From assembly GCA_937877625.1 (NCBI GenBank), contig CALFJG010000010.1, positions 1 through 57,815 of the forward strand: a stretch of 57,815 nt of DNA, given 5' to 3'. Both the position numbers and the translations under genes were made by a program. Below, in pieces: positions 34,061 to 42,229 of the stretch. The notes below the pieces were generated by a model. It was not told the origin of the DNA, made no database searches, and worked only from the letters and a program-made list of their open reading frames with translations. The DNA is from an uncultured Prevotellaceae bacterium (lineage in GTDB: Bacteria > Bacteroidota > Bacteroidia > Bacteroidales > Bacteroidaceae). How positions within the stretch are numbered: position 1 is the first letter of the stretch; each line of letters starts with the position of its first letter.

Positions 34061-34830
34061 AAGAGTCCCGCCTTTTTTTCTGCCCCGGCCTTGGTGAGGC
34101 CGAGAAGGAGCCGCCCTTTGAGATAGATTTGCCCGACGAGGAGGCCGGCCATGCTGTGCGCGTGTTGCGTATGGCGGCAGGCGACGACGTGTTTCTCACC
34201 AACGGCAGGGGCACGATGGCCAACGGTGTTGTGGCGGCGGCACGGAAGCAGCATTGCCGCGTAAGTGTGGAGCACGTCTGGCAGCCCCGCCCGCTATGGA
34301 CGGGACACATCCACGTGGCCGTAGCTCCGACGAAAAACGCGGACAGAATGGAGTGGCTCGTAGAAAAAGCCACCGAGATAGGCGTGGATGCCTTTACCTT
34401 TGTGCTTACCAAAAATTCCGAGCGCCGCGCGTTGCGCCTCGACCGCTTGCAGCGCACGGCACTTAGTGCTATGAAGCAGAGCCAGAAAGCGTGGCTCCCG
34501 CGATTGGAGGGTCTGATGCCTTTCAGCGATTTCTTAGACCAACAGGCCGACACTCCGTTTAAATATATAGCCCACTGCTACACCCCCGAAACCTTCGCTG
34601 CCACGCCACAGCCTTCCGCAAAGCCTTTGCTGCTCGATGTTGTCCCCCCGATGGACACCGCCGTTGTGCTTATCGGTCCTGAGGGCGATTTCAGTGTGGA
34701 AGAGGTGCGTCAGGCCATGGCGTCGGGCTGGCAGGCGGTGAGCCTCGGTCCGAGCAGGCTGCGCACCGAGACGGCAGCCCTCGCCGCCGTGCATATAATG
34801 AACCTCCGCAAACAAATGCCACCGGTATGA
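34057..34830 (+). CDS. rsmE: 16S rRNA m3U1498 methyltransferase RsmE
   Basis: 257 aa. The start is TTG at 34057 inside the overlap TTGA with the preceding stop. The N-terminal PUA-like region (1-75: HAVRVLRMAAGDDVFLTNGRG) is followed by the SPOUT methyltransferase domain with the family's stretches VAVAPTKNADRMEWLVEKATEIGV, NSERR, and the knot region LIGPEGDFSVEEV ... SLGPSRLRTETAALAAV. It methylates N3 of U1498 at the decoding centre of 16S rRNA using SAM. Its own stop overlaps the next start by 4 nt. Length is normal. Confidence 0.96.
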   Translation: MKESRLFFCPGLGEAEKEPPFEIDLPDEEAGHAVRVLRMAAGDDVFLTNGRGTMANGVVAAARKQHCRVSVEHVWQPRPLWTGHIHVAVAPTKNADRMEWLVEKATEIGVDAFTFVLTKNSERRALRLDRLQRTALSAMKQSQKAWLPRLEGLMPFSDFLDQQADTPFKYIAHCYTPETFAATPQPSAKPLLLDVVPPMDTAVVLIGPEGDFSVEEVRQAMASGWQAVSLGPSRLRTETAALAAVHIMNLRKQMPPV

Positions 34831-35966
34831 GAAAATATGTCGTTGCTATCGCATTGCTCCTCGTAGCGGCCGCAGGCCTCTGGTGGTGGCTCGGACGTGA
34901 GAAAGTGCTTCTCGACTTGCTCCCCGCTAAGTGCAAAGCCGTAGTGCGCCTCTCTTCTCAGGTCTATGCCGCGAGCGGGGCGGAGGCGTTGTTCCGCGAC
35001 CTCGTGGGACTTCCGGCGGCAGAGCCTGCCGGCGAGGATTTATACCTCTTCATTACGCCAAATGAGTATTTCGGGGCGGCGATGACGCTCGCCGATGCTG
35101 CCGCGTTTGATGCCGCACTGACAACGAGCGTCGCTCACAGCCGGGAGAGCGGCATAGATTGGTACTGGACGCAGCAGGGATGGCTGGCGGCACGAAGAGG
35201 CACTACACTGCTCGTTGCCGGGCCTGCCACGGTGGCAGAGCGCGACCGCCTGCGCCACACATTAAGCGTGATGTTTGATGCCCCTGCCTCCGAGGGCTTT
35301 GGCCACAGCCCGGAGGCTCAGGCACTAACGGCAGCAGGGCCTATGGCTTTTGTGGCATCGGCGAGCGTGCTGCCCGCACCCGTAGGTACCTTACTGCGTT
35401 TGGGGCTGCCCGAGACGGCGCAGCGCATCAGTGGACACGCCGCGTCGCAAGGACAAGCACTGACTATCGAGGGAGGCATCGTGGGACAGGCACATCAATC
35501 CATCCCCCGCACAGAAAATCGTGCCTCGTGTTTGCTCCAAGCCGCGCTCAATGTAGATGGCGGAGAGTTGCTTCGCTGCTTGCGCAGCGACGATATGTTG
35601 CGTATGATGCTCACTGCGCTTTCCGACACCACGTCCGCCGCCGAGAAGATACGTCGTATGCACGCCACGTCCACGCTCCTCGTCACAGCCGTTGACACCG
35701 CCGGCAACGCTACGTTCCGACTGTCGGGGACAGATGCCGAGGGGAGAAACGTAGTGTTGTCCTCCACACCGCCAGCGGCTGATGTAGAGCCGCTGAAAAT
35801 GCCTCTCACGGCGCGCACCTATGTCTTGGTCAATCTCACGACTTTGTTGGCTTCGCCCCTGCCCGAGAGCCTGCGACAGGTGTTTCAGCACCTCTTCGGA
35901 AACTACCGCCAAGCAGAGTTTACGACCACTGCGGCAGGCGATTTCTGCTTTACCCTTACACCATAA
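34827..35966 (+). CDS. Unknown protein with N-terminal membrane anchor
   Basis: 379 aa. An N-terminal anchor (residues 4-22, VVAIALLLVAAAGLWWWLG) is followed by an Ala-rich periplasmic region of about 350 residues without a motif I recognise. Scattered beta strands (LYLFITPNEYF, TLLVAGPAT, MAFVASASVLPA) and a repeated LTARTYVLVNLTTLL-like helix near the C-terminus suggest two related halves, similar in feel to DUF3352/DUF4836-type Bacteroidetes proteins, but I cannot assign one. Codon use resembles the neighbours. It overlaps rsmE by 4 nt (ATGA) and ends 7 nt before the ABC ATPase gene, so it is likely functionally tied to that transporter. Confidence 0.75.
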   Translation: MRKYVVAIALLLVAAAGLWWWLGREKVLLDLLPAKCKAVVRLSSQVYAASGAEALFRDLVGLPAAEPAGEDLYLFITPNEYFGAAMTLADAAAFDAALTTSVAHSRESGIDWYWTQQGWLAARRGTTLLVAGPATVAERDRLRHTLSVMFDAPASEGFGHSPEAQALTAAGPMAFVASASVLPAPVGTLLRLGLPETAQRISGHAASQGQALTIEGGIVGQAHQSIPRTENRASCLLQAALNVDGGELLRCLRSDDMLRMMLTALSDTTSAAEKIRRMHATSTLLVTAVDTAGNATFRLSGTDAEGRNVVLSSTPPAADVEPLKMPLTARTYVLVNLTTLLASPLPESLRQVFQHLFGNYRQAEFTTTAAGDFCFTLTP

Positions 35967-35973
35967 TACCATT

Positions 35974-36621
35974 ATGCAAACGATAGAATTAAACAACCTC
36001 CTGCCCCACGTCTTTCGCGAACGGAAAGGCACGCTACGAAGTGATGTCTGGCAGCGTCGGCTGACGCTTGAGCGCGGACAAAAATATCTTATCGAGGCGA
36101 TGTCGGGTACGGGGAAGAGTAGCCTGTGTGCCTATCTCATAGGCTATCGCACCGACTACGAGGGTACGATATGTTTCGACGGCACACCGACCACACAATT
36201 CTCATCCGTGCAGTGGACAAATCTGAGGCGCGTTGTCCTTTCCCACCTCTTCCAGGAACTGCGCCTCTTTCCCGAACTCACGGCGTTAGAGAACGTGGAG
36301 ATAAAAAACCGCCTCACACATCATAAGCCGCTCTCGTGGATTACTCAAACCTTTGAACGGCTGGGCATCGGCGAGAAACTCCATGCCAAGGTGGGAAGAA
36401 TGAGTTTCGGCCAGCAGCAACGTGTGGCCTTTGTAAGAGCCTTGGCACAGCCCGCCGACTTCCTGTTGCTCGATGAGCCGGTGAGCCATCTGGACGAGGG
36501 CAACGCACACATTATGGCCGATATACTACAAGAGGAAATGCGTGCCACGCAGCCCGCCGTCGTGGTGACGAGCATCGGTAAGCATCTGCCTATAGCCTAC
36601 GACCACACTCTGTATCTATGA
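35974..36621 (+). CDS. ABC transporter ATPase, atypical H-loop and Walker A
   Basis: 215 aa from the ATG at 35974. Walker A reads AMSGTGKSS (42-50) with Ala in place of the usual first Gly. The Q-loop is Gln94 (HLFQEL), the signature MSFGQ (143-147) and Walker B LLLDEP (164-169) with D-loop SHLDE. The H-loop position reads VVVTSIGKHL (about 195-204), so the usual His after the last beta strand is missing or shifted. Size and pairing with an FtsX-like permease place it near LolD/MacB-type ATPases. It overlaps the permease gene by 4 nt. Whether ATP hydrolysis is normal cannot be told from sequence. Confidence 0.85.
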   Translation: MQTIELNNLLPHVFRERKGTLRSDVWQRRLTLERGQKYLIEAMSGTGKSSLCAYLIGYRTDYEGTICFDGTPTTQFSSVQWTNLRRVVLSHLFQELRLFPELTALENVEIKNRLTHHKPLSWITQTFERLGIGEKLHAKVGRMSFGQQQRVAFVRALAQPADFLLLDEPVSHLDEGNAHIMADILQEEMRATQPAVVVTSIGKHLPIAYDHTLYL

Positions 36622-37811
36622 AACTACTCTGGAAACTCCTGCGACAGCACGTCAGCGTGCCACAATTGGTGGGCTTTTTCCTGGCAAACCTTGTCGGGAT
36701 GTGGATAGTGATGCTTGGCGTGCAGTTCTACGCCGACCTCGCGCCGATGTTTACTCGTGCCGACGGTTTTTTTTGTGCCAACTATCTCGTGGTGTCGAAG
36801 CGCATCACCACCGTGGGTGCACTCAGTACCGGCGGGCAGGATTTCACGCCCGCCGACGTGGCCGACCTCTCGTCACAGCCTTTTGCCAACGGGGTGGGGG
36901 AGTTTGTCGCATCACAGTACAAGGTGACGGCTACGATGGGCGTGAAAGGTAGTCCGGGCTTTGCCACCGAACTATTCTTTGAGGCCGTACCCGATAGTTT
37001 CGTTGACGTAGCACCACACGACTGGCACTACGAAGCAGGTAGCCGCCAGGTGCCTGTTATTTTGCCGCGTACGTATCTGGCACTCTACAACTTCGGCTTC
37101 GCCGCCTCGCGTGGCCTGCCAAAGGTGTCGGAGGCTATGGCTTCACAGATAGAGATGCGCATACTGATACACGCCACGGGACACAGCGAGAACTACAACG
37201 GGCGCGTCATCGGGTTCAGCAATCGTATCAACACCATCCTCGTGCCGAAAGCGTTTATAGATTGGAGCAACGAAACGTATGAACCCGGCAAGGCCGATAA
37301 CCCTACGCGGCTCATTGTTCGCACCGACAACCCCACCGACGAACGTATTATGAACTATATGGACACGCACGGCTACGAGGTGGAAGACAACCGGCTCGAT
37401 GCGGGAAAGGCTACCTATTTCCTGCGAATAGTGGTGACACTCGTCACCGGTGTGGGATTCCTGGTTTGCTTGCTGTCGTTCTATATCCTGATGCTGAGCG
37501 TGTATCTGTTGGTGCAGAAAAACACGCGCAAACTCCAAAACCTCCTACTCATCGGCTACTCCACCGCTCGTGTGAGCCTGCCCTATCAACTCCTTACTCT
37601 CTGCGTAAACCTCGGTGTCTTTATCCTCGCCGCGCTGCTTTTGTGGCCGCTAAGGGCTTGGTATATGAAAATGATAAGCCTGGTGTTCCCGCAGGTGACG
37701 GGCGGACACGTCGGGCCGGCACTCTTTGTTGGACTAACGATACTTTTTGTCGTGACGCTACTCAATACGATAGCCATCCGGCACAAAGTGGAAGGCTTGA
37801 AACGCGCTTAG
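36618..37811 (+). CDS. FtsX-like ABC transporter permease
   Basis: 397 aa. One N-terminal TM helix (about 16-36) is followed by a large extracytoplasmic domain (about 38-265) and three C-terminal TM helices (about 270-297, 322-345 and 367-388), the FtsX/MacB order. The periplasmic domain carries no recognised motif. FtsX-type permeases either extract lipoproteins or transmit force to cell-wall enzymes without transporting a solute. Start overlaps the ATPase stop (ATGA). The last gene of the DUF151-rsmE-unknown-ABC operon. Confidence 0.87.
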   Translation: MKLLWKLLRQHVSVPQLVGFFLANLVGMWIVMLGVQFYADLAPMFTRADGFFCANYLVVSKRITTVGALSTGGQDFTPADVADLSSQPFANGVGEFVASQYKVTATMGVKGSPGFATELFFEAVPDSFVDVAPHDWHYEAGSRQVPVILPRTYLALYNFGFAASRGLPKVSEAMASQIEMRILIHATGHSENYNGRVIGFSNRINTILVPKAFIDWSNETYEPGKADNPTRLIVRTDNPTDERIMNYMDTHGYEVEDNRLDAGKATYFLRIVVTLVTGVGFLVCLLSFYILMLSVYLLVQKNTRKLQNLLLIGYSTARVSLPYQLLTLCVNLGVFILAALLLWPLRAWYMKMISLVFPQVTGGHVGPALFVGLTILFVVTLLNTIAIRHKVEGLKRA

Positions 37812-37901
37812 AAAAGCAAATGTTTCCATATAACAGCGCAGAATGAAAGATTGTGGTAAATTTGCCTCGCCTACTAAGGTTTGCTAAATGCTTTATACCG
37901 A

Positions 37902-39386
37902 ATGAAAAAACTTGTTATGGCTTGTTTGCTTTTTGCACTGCTCCCGAGGTCGGCACTTATAGCGCAAAGCAGTTTCGGCCTTGTGCAGCAAGCATTGGCC
38001 AATCCACAGAACGAACCACGCGAGGTGTTTCCTGTACCCTCCGAGCGACAGATGAAATGGCAGGAGACAGAGTTTTATGCCTTTTTCCACTACGGCATGA
38101 ACACTTATACCGGACAGGAATGGGGCAACGGCGATGAGAACGTCAACCTCTTCGCTCCCACAGCAATGCCCGACCCGGAGCAGTGGCTACGCCTCTGCAA
38201 GGCTGCGGGTATGAGAGGCGGCATCGCCGTGGCAAAACACCACGATGGCTTTTGCCTCTGGCCGACATCTACTACCGACCACCACTGTCAGAACGCTACC
38301 AACACCTTTGCCAAGCAGACCAACATTCCGTACGACTTTGCCCGTGCTGCACGCAAACTCGGTATGAAATACGGCTTCTACGTGTCGCCGTGGGATTGCA
38401 ACAGTGAATACTACGGCACGGACAAGTACGTCACCGACGTATTCCTGCGACAATGTTTTGAACTCTCGCAGTACGGCACCGACCAATTTGAGATGTGGCT
38501 TGACGGTGCGAACGGCGGCTCGGGCTATTACGGCGGGGCTAACACTACGCGTAGCATTGATGCCGACTGCTACTACGACATTCCTAATCTTCGCGACAGC
38601 ATCCACCGTGTCTGTCCCGATATTATCCTTTGGGGCTTAGGGGGTGAGGCACGATGGTGCGGCACCGAGAGCGGCTATACGAACGAGACAACGTGGTCGA
38701 TGGGTGCGGGGCTTACCGGCAGCGCGACGGAGTGGGAATGGCTTCCCAGCGAGTGCGATGCAAAAGCCACAAGTGGCGGATGGTTCTACCACGACGGCGA
38801 GACGACCAGCGACAGCGAGACACTATTTAAGATGTATCTTGAAACCGTGGGCCGCAACGCTACGCTCATCCTCAACGTCCCACCTAACAAGGCCGGACGT
38901 CTCACCGACGCCGATAGTACCCAACTCTATGCCCTCGGCACCAAACTGCGTACCCGCCTCGGCACCGACCTCGCTCCGCAGGCCACGGTACACGCCTCGC
39001 ATACACGCAGCGGGGGAGCATATAGCACAGCAAACCTTACCGACGGCGACAAAAATACTTATTGGGCCACCGAGGACGGGCAGCACACTGCCGATATCAC
39101 ACTCCTTTGGGACGAGCCGCAAACGGTGCATTACGTGATGTTGCAAGAATATATCCGCAAAGGACAACGCGTCAAGGGATTTATGATAGAAACCACCGAG
39201 GACGGCATCGCGTGGACACAGCGTGCCACGAACATACAAACTACAACGATTGGCTATAAGCGTATCATTCCTCTCAACGGTAGCACCTCGGATAGTTATG
39301 ATGGCGGGTTTGTCGTGACAGGACTTCGTGTACGCATCACCGACAGCCGCGCTTGCCCGTTGCTCCACACATTGAGCGTTTTCTAA
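37902..39386 (+). CDS. GH29 alpha-L-fucosidase with discoidin-type C-terminus
   Basis: 494 aa from the ATG at 37902 (MKKLVMACLLFALLPRSALIAQ signal peptide); a Met at 37881 adds seven residues before it. The GH29 domain (about 45-345) shows FYAFFHYGMNTYTGQEW, AKHHDGFCLWPT, MKYGFYVSPWD and the nucleophile Asp201 in FEMWLDGANG. The C-terminal 130 residues (TRSGGAYSTANLTDGDKNTYW) are an F5/8-type or CBM32-like carbohydrate-binding domain. It removes terminal fucose from host or dietary glycans, in the periplasm or at the surface. It lies 28 nt upstream of the GH16 gene, so the two are probably co-expressed. The general acid/base cannot be assigned by eye. Confidence 0.93.
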   Translation: MKKLVMACLLFALLPRSALIAQSSFGLVQQALANPQNEPREVFPVPSERQMKWQETEFYAFFHYGMNTYTGQEWGNGDENVNLFAPTAMPDPEQWLRLCKAAGMRGGIAVAKHHDGFCLWPTSTTDHHCQNATNTFAKQTNIPYDFARAARKLGMKYGFYVSPWDCNSEYYGTDKYVTDVFLRQCFELSQYGTDQFEMWLDGANGGSGYYGGANTTRSIDADCYYDIPNLRDSIHRVCPDIILWGLGGEARWCGTESGYTNETTWSMGAGLTGSATEWEWLPSECDAKATSGGWFYHDGETTSDSETLFKMYLETVGRNATLILNVPPNKAGRLTDADSTQLYALGTKLRTRLGTDLAPQATVHASHTRSGGAYSTANLTDGDKNTYWATEDGQHTADITLLWDEPQTVHYVMLQEYIRKGQRVKGFMIETTEDGIAWTQRATNIQTTTIGYKRIIPLNGSTSDSYDGGFVVTGLRVRITDSRACPLLHTLSVF

Positions 39387-39414
39387 TCCTATAACAAAAC
39401 AAACAGATACAAAG

Positions 39415-41943
39415 ATGAAAAAGACGTTTTATACTTCATTATTGACGTTGCTAAGCCTCGCACCTCTGCAAGCACAAGTGGCTAAGGTGACGTTCGACAC
39501 CGATGACTATAGTGCCGTGGGTGTGTATGACGGTTGGGAAAACTCGCCTTTCCGCAAAGGCACGTTGCAAGGCAATGTTGCCGTTATTGATAATCCACAT
39601 ACCGAGATGAGCGACATACTCGGCAGGATACCCAACGCCACGGAGAAAGTGCTTGCCGTGCAACGCTCACGCTATGGCAGCAATCTGTTTGGCGCACGCA
39701 TCGACCTCACAACGCCCTTTGCGCTAACACCCGAGATACAATACGTCCACGTGTTGGTGCACCGACCGGTGAGTGGACGTGTGATGCTGATGGGTCTCGG
39801 TAAGCATCGCGAGGCAGAATGGGCTACACAAAGCCCAGAAACCGTACAGTTCCGCGAGATAAGTTCTACAACGGTAGCACCTAATATGTGGGGCGACGCT
39901 GTTTTTTCCGTGAGAGGGGTGAGCGGCGTGGACATCTACAGCCTGGTGGTGGTACCCGAGTGCGAATCGCCTCACGATAGCTCGGAGGACTTTGTGGCTT
40001 ATATAGACCAAATAGTCGTGAATAGCAGTAGCGTGCCGTTTGTCAACTACAATGAGGATTTCGTCAACGATGTCAGAGAAAGTGCATATATAGCAGTTCC
40101 TTCGCCGAAATCCACGTTGCCCGCTCCCTTCGATGTAAATGATGTCGATGTGCGCCTGTATGCCTCTTTTGTTTCCGAGGGTGGCTATGAAACGCCTGCT
40201 ACCCCTACGATAAGTGCTGAAACAGTGACGGGCGGCGTAGTCCGGAGCTTTGACGGCACCAGAATTACCGCCCCTGTGGCTGTGCCTGCTGGCCAAGACG
40301 TTACCATCCTGCTCAATGCCAACACAGGATATACGCTTACCGCATTGCATCTAAGCAGCTCCACGGGCGAAGAGATTGATGTGCCTCTCGCATCAATCAA
40401 TCTTAACCGCTACGACATTCCCGCCGCACTATTTGCCGAGAATGCCCAGGTAGTGGTGACACCTACTTTTAATCCCTTACCCGAGGGCGAACAGCGTGCC
40501 GTGCAACGTTGGTATCTGGCGTGGAACGATGAGTTTGATAGCCCTAATGGTGCGTATGCTAAGCCCAATGCAACCCATTGGAACACCCCCTCGCGAGGTA
40601 GCTCAGCTTGGGCACGATTTATCACCGACAACGACAGCACCTCTTTTGTGCGAGATGGCTACTATCACGCTCGTTGCTTTGTCAACGACGACCGCACCGA
40701 AGACGACATAGCTATGCTAAGCGGGGCTATCTACTCGCGCAACCTCTATAGTTTTCAATACGGGCGTGTTGAAGCACGACTCAAAACCACACGACACACA
40801 GGTAACTTCCCTGCCTTTTGGATGATGCCGCAAGACAACTCTGCTGGCTGGCCCGCTGCTGGAGAGATAGATATTTTTGAACAAGTCAACAACCAAAACA
40901 TAGCTTACCACACGATACACTCTAATTGGTCGTACACGCTCGGGAATAAAACCAATCCTAAGAGTAGCGGCAACGAAGCAGTAAATATGGATGAGTGGCA
41001 CGTCTATGCTTTAGAATGGGACGAAGCCCAGCTGCGATGGTATGTTGACGGACAACAGGTGTTCTCTTATGCAAAGAAAGTTGCCGATGAAGATGCACTT
41101 AGTAAAGGACAGTGGCCGTTCGACAAAAAGTTCTACCTGATACTCAATCAGAGCGTGGGAAATGGTTCGTGGGCGGCTTCTCCCGACCAGAGCTTTACCT
41201 ATGAAACACTCTTCGACTACGTGCGCGTATATCAAATAAAAAAAACAGGAAAGGATAACAGCGACTACCCTATCAACTATCCCAAGACGCAGCCCGTTAC
41301 GCACGCCACACGTCGTCTGACCGCCGTTTGTTTGGATGACCAAATAGTCAATGTTCCCAATCCCGCTTGCCTCTACAACTTTATTCCAGAACCCGTGTTT
41401 ACTGTGGCTCTTGGACAGTTGGTGCAACCCAGTGTAACATTCTCTACCGGTTGGATGCATAGTTATGTGTACCTTGACTTAGATGGCGACAGCATCTTCA
41501 CACCGATAACACCTAATCAAGGCGTTCAACCCGCGCTAAGCGAGCTGATGAGCTACAGCTTCTTCAGCGAGAATAGTTATGACGGAAGCGGTTTTAACAG
41601 CGAAGGCACAGCATTCACCGCCCGCAATGCTAATACCTTGCAATTACCTGCTTTCACCATACCCGCTACGATGTCGCCCGGACTTTACCGAATACGCTTC
41701 AAAATAGATTGGGACGATATTGACGCGGGAGGCTCCACGGCTCTCGGTCAAGATATCATCACCAACGGCGGTGCAATATGCGATGTAAACATTTATGTGG
41801 AGGACCCTACCGGGCTTGACGCAGTGAACCTTAATAATCAGAGCCGCAATTCCGAATGGTACGACCTTCAGGGACGGCGCATTCCCGCACCCACAAAATC
41901 TGGCATCTACATTCAAGGAAATCGCAAGGTTATCTTACACTAA
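39415..41943 (+). CDS. Multidomain GH16 beta-glucanase/laminarinase-like enzyme
   Basis: 842 aa with a signal peptide (1-20). The N-terminal 200 residues form a beta-sandwich with an unassigned fold. A second region (about 245-355) resembles a beta-rich linker domain. The GH16 catalytic domain (about 365-620) has GEIDIFEQ at 483-490: nucleophile Glu484, Asp486 and acid/base Glu489, the beta-bulge form typical of laminarinases. A C-terminal GEVED-like domain (about 660-805: SYVYLDLDGDSIF) precedes the final WYDLQGRRIPAPTKSGIYI-type tail common on secreted Prevotella proteins. Substrate is probably a beta-1,3(-1,4)-glucan; porphyran or agar-like targets are not excluded. Confidence 0.9.
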   Translation: MKKTFYTSLLTLLSLAPLQAQVAKVTFDTDDYSAVGVYDGWENSPFRKGTLQGNVAVIDNPHTEMSDILGRIPNATEKVLAVQRSRYGSNLFGARIDLTTPFALTPEIQYVHVLVHRPVSGRVMLMGLGKHREAEWATQSPETVQFREISSTTVAPNMWGDAVFSVRGVSGVDIYSLVVVPECESPHDSSEDFVAYIDQIVVNSSSVPFVNYNEDFVNDVRESAYIAVPSPKSTLPAPFDVNDVDVRLYASFVSEGGYETPATPTISAETVTGGVVRSFDGTRITAPVAVPAGQDVTILLNANTGYTLTALHLSSSTGEEIDVPLASINLNRYDIPAALFAENAQVVVTPTFNPLPEGEQRAVQRWYLAWNDEFDSPNGAYAKPNATHWNTPSRGSSAWARFITDNDSTSFVRDGYYHARCFVNDDRTEDDIAMLSGAIYSRNLYSFQYGRVEARLKTTRHTGNFPAFWMMPQDNSAGWPAAGEIDIFEQVNNQNIAYHTIHSNWSYTLGNKTNPKSSGNEAVNMDEWHVYALEWDEAQLRWYVDGQQVFSYAKKVADEDALSKGQWPFDKKFYLILNQSVGNGSWAASPDQSFTYETLFDYVRVYQIKKTGKDNSDYPINYPKTQPVTHATRRLTAVCLDDQIVNVPNPACLYNFIPEPVFTVALGQLVQPSVTFSTGWMHSYVYLDLDGDSIFTPITPNQGVQPALSELMSYSFFSENSYDGSGFNSEGTAFTARNANTLQLPAFTIPATMSPGLYRIRFKIDWDDIDAGGSTALGQDIITNGGAICDVNIYVEDPTGLDAVNLNNQSRNSEWYDLQGRRIPAPTKSGIYIQGNRKVILH

Positions 41944-41996
41944 CCAAGCCAACCTCTCTCTACTGTATCCAAGAGAGAGTGTGTGTCAGAAATGAA

Positions 41997-42036
41997 GCGA
42001 ACCCCAGAAGTCAGACAGAAAACTTCTGGGGTTCGC
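41997..42036 (+). terminator. Terminator after the GH29-GH16 pair
   Basis: Perfect 15-bp stem (41997-42011 with 42022-42036), 10-nt loop, 53 nt past the GH16 stop, followed by a short pyrimidine-rich tail. Confidence 0.8.
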
Positions 42037-42056
42037 CTTGTCATCTTTATGGTTCC

Positions 42057-42134
42057 TTTTGCTTTCAGTCTGTAAGTTTCATCGGTCGTGTAGCCCGCTA
42101 CACCCAGTCTTCAACTGACAGACAGAAAGCAAAA
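42057..42134. repeat. Imperfect palindrome with nested hairpin upstream of valS
   Basis: 22-nt arms (42057-42078 with 42113-42134) pair with two mismatches. The loop holds a second small stem (42088-42094 with 42097-42103, GTGTAGC/GCTACAC). It lies between the terminator of the glycosidase genes and the valS promoter. It may be a second terminator or a cis element; nothing decides between them. Confidence 0.6.
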
Positions 42135-42168
42135 ATAGCTTAGAATCTGACAAAGCGAATAACCCACC

Positions 42169-42199
42169 TTTAACGTTTATTGTTTTTTGCGTACTTTTG
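42169..42199 (+). promoter_or_regulatory. Promoter of valS
   Basis: TTTA (42169-42172, one mismatch to TTTG), a 19-nt spacer and TACTTTTG (42192-42199) on the plus strand, 30 nt before the ATG at 42230. Confidence 0.7.
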
Positions 42200-42229
42200 C
42201 GCCACATTTAGGTGTTTTATACTTTTACG

